Shown here piece after piece: positions 12,626-23,899 of a stretch of DNA of 64,000 nucleotides. How positions within the stretch are numbered: the first letter of the stretch is position 1; every line of letters starts with the position of its first letter. The notes under the pieces were generated by a model. The model was not told the origin of the DNA. It searched no databases and saw only the letters and a list, made by a program, of their open reading frames with translations. Source of the DNA: Chamaecrista fasciculata (lineage: Eukaryota; Streptophyta; Magnoliopsida; Fabales; Fabaceae); the NCBI GenBank assembly GCA_003254925.1, contig QANZ01041779.1, forward strand, positions 38,047 to 102,046, written 5' to 3'. Position numbers and translations under genes: made by a program.

Positions 12626-13857
12626 GGCCAAAGTCCTATTTTGGTCCCCCAGTTATGCTCAGTGTTCCAAATTGGTCCCCCAGTTATTTTTCGTTCCATA
12701 TTGGTCCCCCAGTTATGCAAAACTTGGCAAAGTTGGTCCCTCTAACAGTTTCCATCCATTTTTCTGTTAAAAAAAGAGAAAATTGGTTTTTAACTCCTAA
12801 AAGTTTAAATGTTTTACATCAAGGACCTTTTTCTCTATAATAGGACCAAAATGTAAGAAAGAATAAATAACTTAGGGTTTTAGTTTATTTTACACCAAAA
12901 AACAATCTATCTCTCTCTTTTCTTCTTCTTCGTTTTTCTCTGTAATAAAACCCAAAAAATTAAAAAAATTAAAAGAAGATGGAATCGGAGCTTCGCCGGA
13001 AAAGGAAGTCAATAGGAACGCCTTCTTTCTCAAATACCCATCTTCTCCAATTGTTTCTATCTCATCGCTCCTCCATATAATTACTTTTGCTTTCGTCGTT
13101 CTTCATCTTTCTCCTTTCTTTACTCTTCTTCTTCTTCTTCCTCTGTCACTCGTTCTGTTCTTGATTCTTTCAACCCCACCAAAACCTTCCTATCTTCTTC
13201 CCTCACAATCCAACATCGAATAATTTTACCCAATTACCTCCTTCTCATCGTCGCCGGCACCGATACTTACCAACCGGAAGCAATGGTCTTGAGGCGTCTC
13301 ATCATATTTATGATTATTGATTTGCAATCACAACAATCAAAGCCCTAAATCCCCAAATTTTGGCATAAATCGTTAAAAGTGGAAAAAGTAATGTTCAACA
13401 TCTACAATTTGGGGTTTTATTTTGCTTTCCCGACATTCACTTTGATTCATGTTCTAATTTGGGGTTCATATCCTTCATACACTATCTCCTCCAATTAGTT
13501 CCAAGATGAGGATGATGATTCTGTCAATAATGGAGTGGATATAAGAGAAGTGATGGGCTTTGTCAATGTGTGATTAATTAGTTCCAAAAATCTGTGAAGA
13601 GAGAGATTATTTTATGGTGTAAAATAAACTAAAACCTCAAATTATTTATTCTTTCTTACATTTTGGTCCTATTATTGAGAAAAAGGTCCTTGATGTAAAA
13701 CATTTAAACTTTTAGGAGTTAAAAATCAATTTTATCTTTTTTTTTAACGGAAAATGGATGGAAACCGTCAGAGGGACCAACTTTGCCAAGTTTGCATAAC
13801 TGAGGGACCAATTTAGAACACTGAGCATAACTGGGGGACCAAAATAGGACTTTGGCC
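12626..13857. mobile_element. Mutator-like non-autonomous element with long terminal inverted repeats
   Basis: The 1232-bp element begins 'ggccaaagtcctattttggt' and ends with its reverse complement. The arms extend about 270 bp ('ttatgctcagtgttc', 'gtttaaatgttttacatcaa' and 'ttctttcttacattttggtc' all recur inverted). The flanks are near-perfect 10-bp duplications, 'ctttttaaaa' (12616-12625) and 'ctttttgaaa' (13858-13867), fitting a Mutator-type insertion. No transposase is present. The centre (about 12980-13320) is richer in C and T with CTT runs and looks unlike the arms, so it may be captured host sequence, but I cannot identify it. Confidence 0.85.
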
Positions 13858-13867
13858 CTTTTTGAAA

Positions 13868-14612
13868 TATCCCTTTAAATACTTTTTCATTTATAGAAAT
13901 TGACATAAATCTAAAGGATTTTTATATATCTTTTGATTTAATATAAAGATATGAATTTAAATTTTAGATAGAAGTATTTTAGTACTTCAGAGTATAGATT
14001 TAATTTCAATTGTACTCTCAAAATCTTTTTGGATTAATTGTACCACTAATGTTTCATATTTAAGTTACTTATACATTCAATATTTTATATTCGAGTCAAA
14101 TATGCCCCCCAATTATACCCAAAAAAAATTGGGAAAATCACCTAAAAACTTTGAAGGTACAACTAAAATTGACCTCATATTTTTAGGATATAAAGAGTAT
14201 TTTTGCCTAAATTTCAATATTATTGGATTTATTGTCTAAGTTTTATTTTATTCTCTTGTGTAATTTATTTTACAAATACTTAGTTGGGTTTCATAATTAG
14301 ATGTATGCCTTGATACATAGTGTGAAAAATAGGACCAGACTAGCTTATTCAAACTGAAACTTGGTGAAAAATTAAGTTAAATCGAGTCTCGAAAGTGATA
14401 ACTTTTTCTACAGTTAAACAAGCGAAGTTCATGTCTCTCTCATTTCAAGTCTGAATGCGACGAGTTCGAAACTATGTGCTAACTTTGATAGAGTTTTTAT
14501 CTGCCCAATTGAGATTGTTAGTAAAAAAAGTCAAATCATGCTTTGAAAGTAGGTTTGGGACCAATTTGAAAAATTATAAAAATATATAGGACCAAAATAA
14601 CGAGAGTGGGAG
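13868..14612. other. Intergenic, degenerate repeat debris
   Basis: Contains a weak relative of the 600-965 palindrome (about 13985-14200) and fragments with 'aaactgaaacttgg' and 'gacgagttcgaa' motifs resembling the interiors of the 19916 and 29812 repeats. No gene is seen. Confidence 0.4.
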
Positions 14613-14722
14613 AATAATTGAAACTAGCGTTTCACATTAGGGGCACAACTGACACAAATGAAACGTTAGGAGCATAACTGAAAATCACCGCAAACGTTAG
14701 GGGCACAAAAGGGTGTTTTGCC
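14613..14722. mobile_element. Solo terminus of the WIP-capturing element family
   Basis: This 110-bp stretch matches the terminal region of the element at 25247-27795: 'gtttcacatt', 'gcataactgaaaatcac', 'gcaaacgttaggggca' and the end 'aaagggtgttttgcc'. Only one arm is present, so it is a truncated or recombined copy. Confidence 0.75.
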
Positions 14723-14732
14723 ATTAATATTA

Positions 14733-15002
14733 TTTGGTCTCTGAATTTTGAACTAATCTCATACTTTTTTGTCCTTAAATTTGTACCAGTTAATACTATT
14801 TGGTCTTTGAATTTCAACTAGTTTTACTTTCGATCACTGAATTTGCACTAAATTTATACTATTTGGTCCTTGAATTTGTACATTTTGATCCCTAAATTTG
14901 ACCTAAGAACCAAATCATTGACAATTATAATAATTCAAGGACTGAGTAGTATATTTTGATTATTCAGAGACTGAGTGTAAATTTAGGAACCAAATAATAA
15001 GT
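14733..15002. repeat. MITE-like palindrome ('tttggtc..ctgaattt' family)
   Basis: Repeated 'tatttggtcyytgaattt' motifs on the left are mirrored by 'gtgtaaatttaggaaccaaataat' on the right. A related sequence lies inside the MITE at 57681-58415 (about 57930-58160). Boundaries are approximate. Confidence 0.5.
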
Positions 15003-15086
15003 TTTCTCTATATTATATAATAACTTACTAAAAATTCATTAAAAAAAAGATTGTTTTTGTCGAGATTAAAAAAGATATATTGTTTT

Positions 15087-15470
15087 GTCAAAGTGCATTT
15101 TTGGTCCCATAACTATTTGTTCAGGTCTCAATTTCGTCTCATAACTTTTTTGTTACATTTTTTGTCCCATATCTTTGTAAAAAAGGTGCAGATTTGGTCC
15201 CGTATCACTTTTGGTCCCATATCTTTTGGTCAGGTTGCAGAATTGATCCCATATCTTTGCAAAAAGTTTCACCGCCAGTCTCATTTGATCCAAAGATATC
15301 AGACCAATTCTGCACCTGACCCAAAGATTTGAGACAAATTCTACAACTTGACTAAAAGATATAAGACCAATTCTGCAATTGAGTCAAAGATATGGGACCA
15401 AAAGTGTAACACGAGACCAAATCTACAATTTGAGCAAAAGAAAAGATATGGGACAAAAGTGCACTTTAGC
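15087..15470. repeat. MITE with terminal inverted repeats ('aaagtgca..ttttggtccc')
   Basis: The left end 'gtcaaagtgcatttttggtc' is mirrored by the right end 'gggacaaaagtgcactttagc'. Internal 'gatatgggacca' units alternate orientation. The poly-T run at the right edge prevents a clean target-duplication call. Same family as the compact element at 45237-45403. Confidence 0.65.
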
Positions 15471-16019
15471 TTTTTTTTTTTTTTTTTTGGTCAGAGATTA
15501 TAAAAGATATTCTTAGTGATGAAATTCAATGATTCATCTATTTTAGAACATTTTTATCGGAAGCCTCAAGGCCCAAATTCCCATTTGGGCTTCTGCCAAT
15601 AACATTCAATTCTCATGGATTCTACTCATCCAAGGTAACACAAACAGAAGCCCATATTAGAGTTCATGACTTCATGCACTCAATTTGTTTTTTTTTCTAA
15701 AAGGAAAACAAATTGGGTTAATAGTATAAACTAATTTAGAATATGTACGTGTAGCTATTTAATTTATTTCCAATGATCACTTAGTTAATATGATTACGCT
15801 AACAAACAACAATAGATATACCTCCATTCTAACGCATGAAGCTATTAATTATCATGAAGTTTTACCAAAAAAAAAAAACAAAAGAAGAAGAAGAGGCAAT
15901 TAATTTTTTTTTTTATAGAGAAGAAAAAGCTATTAATTAAGTGATCATTGAATTTGAAAACACTCATACACGTACAATTGATCATATGCATCTTAATGAT
16001 CACTTAATTATGTGATATT
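15471..16019. other. Intergenic, no gene seen
   Basis: AT-rich, with a poly-T run and 'gaagaagaagag' and 'attaattaagtgatcattga' motifs. No coding or RNA gene features found. Confidence 0.4.
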
Positions 16020-16409
16020 TGATACGAGTATAAGTCTTTAGGATAACTATACCCCAAAAGTTAGTTGTTGAAGTTGGAGAACCTAAGGCCTTATATAGTA
16101 CCTTACCCTCAGCTAACTACCCAATGTGAGACTCGTAACATTACATATCTCTTCGAAAGCCGACGTTCATGGCGGCCCACACTATCGACACTGGTCCATT
16201 GATAGTCCTTTCCACTTTTGCATCGCACGTACCTTAATTCAGCCTATAGGTCGGCCCCTCCATGTCGATCGGCTCTCAATGAAAGCACCAATTGATACGA
16301 GTATAAGCCCTTAGGAGAACCATACCACAAAAGCTAGCTGTTGAAGTTGGAGGACCTAAGACCTTATATAGTGTCTTACCCTCAGCTACCCGATGTGGGA
16401 CTCGTAACA
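16020..16409 (-). mobile_element. TRIM-like mini LTR retroelement
   Basis: Two direct repeats of about 120 bp (16020-16140 and 16293-16409), each TG...CA, share 'gatacgagtataag', 'gttgaagttggag', 'ccttatatagt' and 'gggactcgtaaca' and enclose only 152 bp. Read on the minus strand, the LTR carries a TATA-like 'actatataagg'. The first internal bases, 'ttggtgctttcattgagag', resemble a primer-binding region seen in plant LTR elements, which sets the orientation. No gag or pol is present. No clean target duplication was found (flanks 'atatt' and 'attct'). Confidence 0.65.
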
Positions 16410-16448
16410 ATTCTTGTCAAGAATCCAATGCTCACTTTTAATATGACC

Positions 16449-16720
16449 ACGTTAACAATTACTTCCTCCGATTTTGAATATATGCTTTTTAAGGTTAATA
16501 CACATAGACTAAAAAAATCATTAATTAATCTAAAATGAAGAGAAATATGAAATAAAAAGACTAAATTTTTCTTATTAAATTACTCATAATTACTCTTACC
16601 AATTCAATTTTTTACTAATAATTTATATAGGAATAAAATTATAAAAAAAATAATTAATATTTTGTTGATTTTGTGAAACAAATATTTAAAAAAAAATACT
16701 TAAAAAAAACCGATAGTAAT
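16449..16720. repeat. Decayed Stowaway-like MITE relative
   Basis: Starts near 'cttcctccgattttgaa' and shares 'ggaataaaattataaaaaaaataattaat' and 'ttgattttgtgaaac' with the better preserved copies at 47087-47357 and 57548-58560. The right terminus is not clear. Confidence 0.5.
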
Positions 16721-16894
16721 CAACAATTTCATTCTAACGCTTAAAGCTAGTAATTAAGTGATCATTGAAAACACACACACTAGCACTTTATGATCGATAT
16801 CAAGTTTAAAACTTTAATGAGTGCCTTTGAGATGAATTTGAATAGAGAGTTAAAAGAAAAAAAAAAACTGAAAATTCGTATATATATATATATA

Positions 16895-17055
16895 CTAGGG
16901 GCTTTGCGTGCCCTAACGGGCATGCAAATATGTATGTAAAATAAATAAGGGAAAGAAAGAGAGACCAAATAGTAAATTTTCTCTTATTTTTAATTTCATA
17001 GACTATAATTTTAAATATGGACGACCAAAAAGGGGTGGAGCCATATAATATAAGA
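16895..17055 (-). mobile_element. Mini-Helitron-like element, copy 1
   Basis: On the minus strand the element starts with TC ('tcttatattatatgg'), ends with CTAG, and has a GC-rich hairpin ('gcatgcccgttagggcacgc') about 10 nt before the end. The preceding base is A and the following base is T, as expected for Helitron insertion without target duplication. A 180-bp relative is at 23199-23378. It has no coding capacity. Confidence 0.75.
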
Positions 17056-17526
17056 TATATATATAGTAGTCAAACAGAAAAGGCAGCATTATTAGGGTTT
17101 AGCCCAAAGGGAAAGGAATATTACATCTTTAGAACAAGTCAACTAGATTATATGTGTGTGTATATACCCACCATCACCATTCACCATGAATGCATCAAAA
17201 TACTCAACACAAGAAAACAAATTTAGAAAAGCTCTTATAGCTTCAATCATTCTGCCATTTCTTTCATCAGCTTTTAGAGAGAGTGAGAGTGAGAGAACCA
17301 ACGACCCACACATTAATTCTTATTCCTTTTCTTCTTTTTACTCTCTTATATATGCTTTTCTCAATATTGAAATTCCCAGCCAGCAGACAAAAAGCATACC
17401 TTATAAAAGCACATCTAAAAGTAAAACCAATACTCACTGTCTCGGATTAATTCTTCCATTTTAATTATCAATTTTGTAGGATTAATTATAATTATTAGGT
17501 AATAAGAATGTTTATTTTTTTTTTTA

Positions 17527-17700
17527 GGTTAAAGGGTCATTTTGATCCTAAATGTATATCCTAATATTTATTTTGGTTCTTTATGTTTCAAAATGTTTAA
17601 ATTAGTCTTAAATATTGGCAAATTATTTCATTTTAGTCTTAAACTATTGAATATGATTATATTTATCTCATTTCAAATTCGAATGTGACTAGTTTAGAAA
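17527..17700. repeat. One arm of the 19916-20419 MITE family
   Basis: Shares 'aaagggtcattttgatcctaa', 'tttatgtttcaaaatgtt' and 'aaactattga' with the complete element at 19916, but the opposite arm is missing. Confidence 0.6.
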
Positions 17701-19313
17701 CTATTTTTTTTTTCAGATACCCTTTTTGCTTTTCATATATATGTAAGCATGCAGATAAGAGAGAGAGAGAAAGAAAATTGAAGAGCATTGAGATTCAGAG
17801 GAATATTTGGCTTAATATAGGTGCATATATATGTTTTGCCTTTGTAAAACAAATGAATTTAATTAGGAGAGTTTGGCAAACACCACTTTCAAAGTTTGGT
17901 TATTATATGTCTACATGCATATGTTGAATTAACACATAGCTAAGGTTATCACTTATCTCAGGCCAAAAGAAAAAAGTTATCACTTGTCTCCATTTAATAA
18001 TAAAGTTAGAAACGCATATATATATATATATTTCATTATTTACTAAAACAATAGCTCTCTCTCCTTATCTATATATTACATAAAAGAAAGCTTGTGAAGA
18101 ATTGTGAAAGAAAAAATCAGGATGAGATGGTATACTATCTTCGATATTTTTTTTCTATTTCATTTTTGTTTCAAAAAAAAGAATTTCAATCTTTTCATTG
18201 TCATTCTCATGTATTATTTGTTTATGACAATCCATATTTGACTAACTGTAAAATCACATGGCAATACATATGTTAAATTTTAATATAGTAATGAAAATTT
18301 ATGGAAAACCCTACATGCATTGTTTGGGTAAAAAAATTATTCATTTCAAGCGACAACAATTAAAAGTAAGGGATAAGAAAGTTAGCTTACACTTTATTAC
18401 AGCATTAGCAAGTTAAAATCATGATATGCAGTTTCTCATTAATAACCTAGCTACTAATTAAAATATATTCCCAAACAGAAATATTATTCCATATTCAAAA
18501 TTCAAAATATTCTTGTATATATATGCACATCATGAAGTGGTTAATTAATTCTAAACTGAACTTGGTAATAATGTCTCAAGTTTTAAGATGGATGGTGACA
18601 TGACACGTTGAGTACAGTCTTCAATGTTTTGATGATTATAACTTTCCAATAACAAGATGACAAATTAATCCACATAGGCACACACAAAAACAGAAAAGGA
18701 ATAAAATAAAGGAGGAAAACAATAGAACATTATTATAGAAAAAAAAAAGTAGTATTGTGCAATTGATGTGTGCGTTGTGAAATCCAAAACAAAGAGGCCA
18801 TTGAATATAAGGAAGGGATGGTTTCTTGGGATTGAATCCCCACTTGCACCCACATTAGGTATCAAATGGCATCTTCTTTAATTTTTGTTTTAGTTCCTCA
18901 AAAATCACAGCAATACCCAAGCTAACATTTATATCTTATCATGTATATTCAGCAATACCCAATATATTCATCTCAACTGGTCAGATTTCTTTCTGTTATT
19001 TTTAGTTTTTTTGGGTCTTTTTCTGCTTTCTCCATACTATATTAACTATATATATATATATTTTATGGAAATTAAACTATATATATTTTAGTTTATGCGT
19101 TTTGAAAATAGGAATGAAACAAATTATTAAAAGAGCCAGCACAAAGGACTGATGTGATTCCTTTCACATACAGCAAACAATCTTTCAAACTGATGATCGA
19201 ACCGATTGGCAAAAAAAATATAAAAGACAACACATGTTGTCAGAGAAAGCACAATATAAGAATTAATAAGTAAATTTCAATGAAAGAAAAAGAAGGGAAT
19301 TCCGACAATATAT
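17701..19313. other. Intergenic, no gene seen
   Basis: Contains (TA)n microsatellites (about 18018-18032 and 19050), a GA-rich tract near 17760, and no ORF with family features. Confidence 0.45.
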
Positions 19314-19326
19314 TATATACTTTATT

Positions 19327-19517
19327 TTTATTTTTTTAGTTGCCTGCCTGGTATCCGAGGCCAATCCTCGACTAATCTGGACTCGACTCGGGTCTCGCAC
19401 CTGGTTATGGTAGGTGAGTCTCCCAACAAGGTTAACTGCATTCACAAGGACTTGAACACGAAACCTTGCTTAAGCAAAACCAAGTCGCTTACCACTTGGA
19501 CCAACCACTTGGTGTTA
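19327..19517 (-). mobile_element. tRNA-derived SINE, full-length copy
   Basis: On the minus strand the head carries a box-A-like 'tggtccaagtggtaag' and a box-B-like 'gttcaagtcc', typical of a tRNA-derived pol III promoter. The tail is A-rich ('caactaaaaaaataaaaataa'). Flanking direct repeats 'tatatactttatt' occur at 19314-19326 and 19518-19530, a 13-bp target duplication consistent with LINE-mediated insertion. Related copies lie at 38685-38864 and 47843-47941. Confidence 0.85.
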
Positions 19518-19915
19518 TATATACTTTATTCAATCCATCTCATAAAAGGCATAGTAAAACAATGAATAGTCATATACAGATCATAAAACTTCATTAATTT
19601 CATGTAATAAAGCTAATAATTAACCATTTAATTGATCAACGTCTAGCACTTTATATAGCTATATATAGCCACTGCTTGAATTTGGCACAGTAATGCTTAT
19701 ATATATACAATTAATATATACAAAGAACAGACTATACTGTAGGTTTTGACCTTATTAATAAATTAAGATTAATTACCCAGGCTAATTATAATCTAGCTAG
19801 CTGTGAGCACCCGTGAACACCTTCAAATTAACAATAATACTAAAAATAAATACCCAAAAGACTTACCTAATTATATTAGTGTACTTTCTCAGGATATATA
19901 TATATATATATATAT

Positions 19916-20419
19916 GGCCAAAGGGTCATTTTGGTCTTAAATGTATGTTATAATATTAATTTTGATCTTTTATGTTTCAAAATGTTCAAATTGGTTCTAA
20001 ATGTTAGCGAAATGTTTTATTTTGGCCTCAAACTATTGAACTTGATCATATTTCTCTCTCTCACATTTCAAGTTCAAAAGACTTGTTAAAAATAATTTAT
20101 AACTCTGAATTCGTCGCATTTGAGCTTAAAATGAGAGAGGTATGACCAATTTTGCTAGTTTAATCATGAAACAAGCGGTCTACTTTCAAGACCGATTTGA
20201 GCTCTAATTGGATAGAGAAAGTAATATTTGAGAACAATACGTAGCTCTGAACTCGTCACATTCGAACTTGAAATAAGAGAAATATGATCATATCCAATAG
20301 TTTAGGACCAAAATAGAATATTTTGCCAACATTTTGGACCAATTTGATTATTTTGAAACATAAATGACCAAAATGAACATTAAGATATACATTTAGGACC
20401 AAAATGATCCTTTAACTTT
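19916..20419. mobile_element. MULE-type MITE with long inverted repeats
   Basis: The left arm 'ggccaaagggtcattttggtc' is mirrored by a right arm ending in 'ggaccaaaatgatccttt'. The inner motifs 'tttatgtttcaaaatg' and 'caaactattga' are inverted as well, so nearly the whole element can fold on itself. The right boundary is uncertain by a few bases and no clean target duplication is seen. Confidence 0.7.
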
Positions 20420-20541
20420 TAAATCTAATAAACAAAACTGTACTATAGAAAAATTAAAATTATATTGATGAAAAAATAGAGAAAGAAATTAATACATAAA
20501 CAAATGCGTGTATATATATTGTAACTAATAATAATAATTAA

Positions 20542-23500
20542 TTAACCTTGCCATGGTTGATTTTGGGATATATGGTGATTTTGTTGAAGATGTTGTGATG
20601 ATGATGAGGTGATGCAGATGTTGCTGAAAATATCATCAGTGTGATGAGAAAGAGGTTTAAGCCCCAAGAAATCTCTGGTCATACTCATAGACATAGTAAC
20701 CCCATGACCATGATGATCACTCCCATTCATATTCATATTCCCATGATCAAATGATAATAACTTGTTCTTATTACTGGACTTGAAGATCCCATCTTGATGA
20801 TCAGATTGAGAAGAAGCCATAAAATTAGAGAAAGAGGATTGATGATGAGGATGGTGGGTCACGTGAGCTGCACGTGAGGAGGACAAATCCAAACCAACAG
20901 GAGAAGAAGATGATGACACGTGGTGAGCTGCTTTCTGAAGCAAGGCAGTGGCTGAGAGGTGAGGAGAAGAAGTAGGAGGATGATTATAATTATGAGGAGC
21001 AATTATTAGATTATTATTATTAGGGTTAGGGTTTGGATTTTGAATTTCCTCATGATTAATATAATTAGTAGCAACAAGCCAAGAGGGTATTTGGTAATTT
21101 TGATGATTCTCTTTTTTTTAAAGGGAAATTATGAGTATGGTGATGACCAAAGTGATGAGGATGATTAGTGTTAATAATATTATTCAAGATTAAAGGTTGA
21201 TGAGAGGGAAGGATTAGTGGGTTTGGTGCTGCTGCAGCTGATCTTGCACTCTCCTCTGCCAATGCATCACAGAATGCTCTGTGTGTTATGAAACTGTCCC
21301 TTCTGAACAAATTCACATAAAGCAAAACATGTCACCAAACTACTACAGCCACTAGCTATGCCATCACACACACACACACACTATATATATATATATAGTA
21401 TATACACTACTAACACACATACTATGTCCTACATATATTATTATTATGGCTGAATTGTATTAAGATTTTTTGAGTTAAGGACAAAAAGTACTTATGAGTT
21501 TTAAAATTTAATAGAAAGATCATCTGAATTTTTAATTGTACTCACTTAAAACTCTTAAATTTTAAAACTTGACAAACAAATTACCTCTTAAACTTTCAAC
21601 TTTGCTCCCTTAAAATCTCTAAACAGTCTCATTTATTTTAAAAAAAACTTAAGGGTTTTAAGTAAACTAAGTTGAAAGTTCAAAAAATTTGTCTGTCAAA
21701 TTTTAAAATTCAAGAATTCTATGAACTCAAGGAGTTTTAAGCACCCCTTGCTGTCTTTCTAATTCTCTTGTCATCCTCTCTTTCTGAACATTATAATCAC
21801 ACTTTAGGGAAGCCTAGTTTGCTACCTACTATATGACTATCTACGAACATTATAATCTTTAAGAACATTGTTTAACGGCTATTAATTAATCACACTTTGA
21901 TAATCAAAAGTTCAAAACTGTGTTGGTTAACCAAAAAAAAAACTATCATTTTTTAGTTTCTTTTCCAATTTATACGTCTTAACTAACTAATATCTTTAGA
22001 ATACTATCATATAAATCACATATATCTTTAAATATCTATATGACACTTTGAGAAGCTCAGCTTTTAACCCTAGAATCATGAAATGAAGAAAAAATAATGG
22101 AAGCCTCCTCAGCTTTTATACCCATATCGCATATGCATCTGATTATGATTACAGAATCTCTTGCTTAAGCGATACTAATACTAACTAAACAATTTACCAA
22201 CTAATTAAACCCGCATTGATTAGTTAAGAAAGGACAGAAATTATAAGTGATAAAGTTAATATATTGATATATACCTAGAAAAGAGGGTTCCACAGTCACA
22301 TCGATACTCCCTAGTTCCACAAATCTTGGAGTGAGCCTTCCAATCAGACTGAACTGCATACTTCTTTAAACATTTCTCACATTTCCACTTCTTCTCCCCA
22401 TGCTTTCTGCTGAAGTGTTTCTTTATACCCGTAAGATCTCCTAGTGCTCTTGATGGATGGTGATGCACACACGTGGCTTCTGGACACACGTACACTTTCT
22501 TCTTCATCACTACTACTTTATTATTCTCATTACTATTTTCCTTTGGCCTCTTCTTCAGCTTCCATGGTAGGTTGTGCCCTCTTCTGTGAAGCTGAAGATT
22601 CTGCTCCCTCTGGAAACCCTTGTTGCAGATCGAACACACGAACCGGTTCTTCGCCATTAGTGTCGTCGGCGATAACGCTATCACCTCTGCTTCTGGGTCT
22701 GATCAACTCAACCATATTTTCATATCATATGTCATGTATATATAATCTTGATTATTAATTAAGTTTAAATATAGAGTAAACTAATAATTTGGTCCTTGAA
22801 AGATCACCCAGATGACAACTTTGTTCTTGAAAGATTGAAATATACAATTTAATATTTGAAGAAAGATCAAAATGACATACTTTTTAGTCTCTAAAAGATT
22901 AAAACAGTATACTATTTTGTCCATAAAAATGACTAATTAGTATATAGTTTTGATCTTTCAGAGATCGAGTTGTCGGCTCGGTGATTTTCCTGGGACCAAA
23001 TTATTAGTTTACTCTTAAATAAATATACAGAAAATATGGTTGGATGCTAATTGAAAACACTAAATATGAGTAATCTTTGACTGTCTGTGACTGTGGGCTG
23101 ACTAAAAAATAAACTCGTAAGTCTTAATATTCACCAAAAACAACAAATAGTCAGTCAAATATAAGTAAGTACACTATATATATATATATATATATATACT
23201 AGAGGCTTTGCGTGCCCTAACGGGCATGCAAATATGTATGTAAAATAAATGAGGGACTAAATCGTTAACACAGTAAAAAAGAAGGGATCAAATAATAATT
23301 TTTCCTCTTATTATTAATTTTGTACTATAGTTTTAAAATGTGGACGACTAGAAAGGGGTGGAGACATATAATATAAGATATATATATATATATATATATA
23401 GGTTTTGAAAGAATTAATTTCAAATTATCAGCCTAGCTGAAAAATATGTTATGAGACAAAAAATAGAAGTAAGCAACGAATTAATTTTTGAATATATATC

Positions 23501-23899
23501 GATCGGTTGACTGAAAGATGTTGTTCACAAAAAATAGTACATAAGTATTTATAAACTCTTAATTAGAGCCAAGGAGAAAGATGGGTTAGTGAGGAAGAGT
23601 ATTGATTTGATTTAGTCCAGAGAATATATATTACTGAAAAATCTTAAACAATATTATATATATAGCTAGAAATAGAGATTATTATGATAATGAACTTAAT
23701 TACCTGGGTTGCCAGGGAGGCTTCTCTTCTTCTTGGGTGGGTGATCAATATTGTGTGTTTGAGTTGATATTATTGGAGGAGGCATGTATTGTTGTTGATG
23801 AAGAGTAGGAGGACAATTATTAATATTATTGGTAATTGAATTAACAGTAGTAGTAGCTTCTTGATCACTTGCATATGATGCATCAAAACTCATACTCAT
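20542..23899 (-). CDS. INDETERMINATE-domain (IDD) C2H2 zinc-finger transcription factor, apparent frameshift
   Basis: Plant-specific nuclear DNA-binding regulator. Exons: 23899-23704, 22698-22275, 21302-20542. The N-terminus has the basic motif 'PPKKKRSLPGNP'. Four fingers follow: 'FVCSICNKGF..HRRGH', 'YVCPEATCVHHHPSRALGDL', 'WKCEKCLKKYAVQSDWKAH' and 'YRCDCGTLFSRRDSFITH'. After the fingers come Asn- and His-rich stretches, 'ALLQKAA' and the IDD C-terminal motif 'TRDFLGL'. Exon 3 is one nucleotide too long. The A8 run at 21111-21118 forces a stop at 21065-21067, giving a 285-aa protein that keeps all four fingers. With one A fewer the frame would continue to 20542 (about 459 aa). The downstream segment keeps IDD motifs, so I suspect a homopolymer sequence error or a recent allele rather than a long-dead gene. 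Intron 1 hosts a MITE and a mini-Helitron. The exact IDD member is not assigned. Confidence 0.85.
22774..23014. mobile_element. Short MITE ('gagtaaac' family) in the IDD intron
   Basis: Terminal inverted repeats 'gagtaaactaataatttggt' and 'accaaattattagtttactc' bound a 241-bp element. The flanks share 'ttaaata', a likely short target duplication. It lies wholly within IDD intron 1. The best-supported family member is 39714-39930. Confidence 0.75.
23199..23378 (-). mobile_element. Mini-Helitron-like element, copy 2
   Basis: Same structure as copy 1 at 16895: TC start, 'gcatgcccgttagggcacgc' hairpin, CTAG end and A/T flanks, inside a (TA)n tract. It sits in IDD intron 1 and is about 19 bp longer, mostly in the 'gactaaatcgttaacacag' region. 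Confidence 0.75.

Noticed and set aside
16020-16409. Cassandra-type TRIM with 5S rRNA in the LTR
   Set aside because: No 5S-like internal promoter sequence is visible in the terminal repeats.
17156-17464. 102-codon plus-strand ORF with a possible hydrophobic stretch ('ALIASIILPFLSSAF')
   Set aside because: No family motif recognised, low-complexity tail, next to a mini-Helitron and a TA tract, and no supporting splice or promoter context. Kept out of the gene list.
19327-19517. Functional tRNA gene
   Set aside because: Box A and box B are present but no cloverleaf can be formed. The A-rich tail and target duplications identify a SINE.
22444-22758. Plus-strand 104-codon ORF
   Set aside because: Antisense shadow of the IDD zinc-finger exon.
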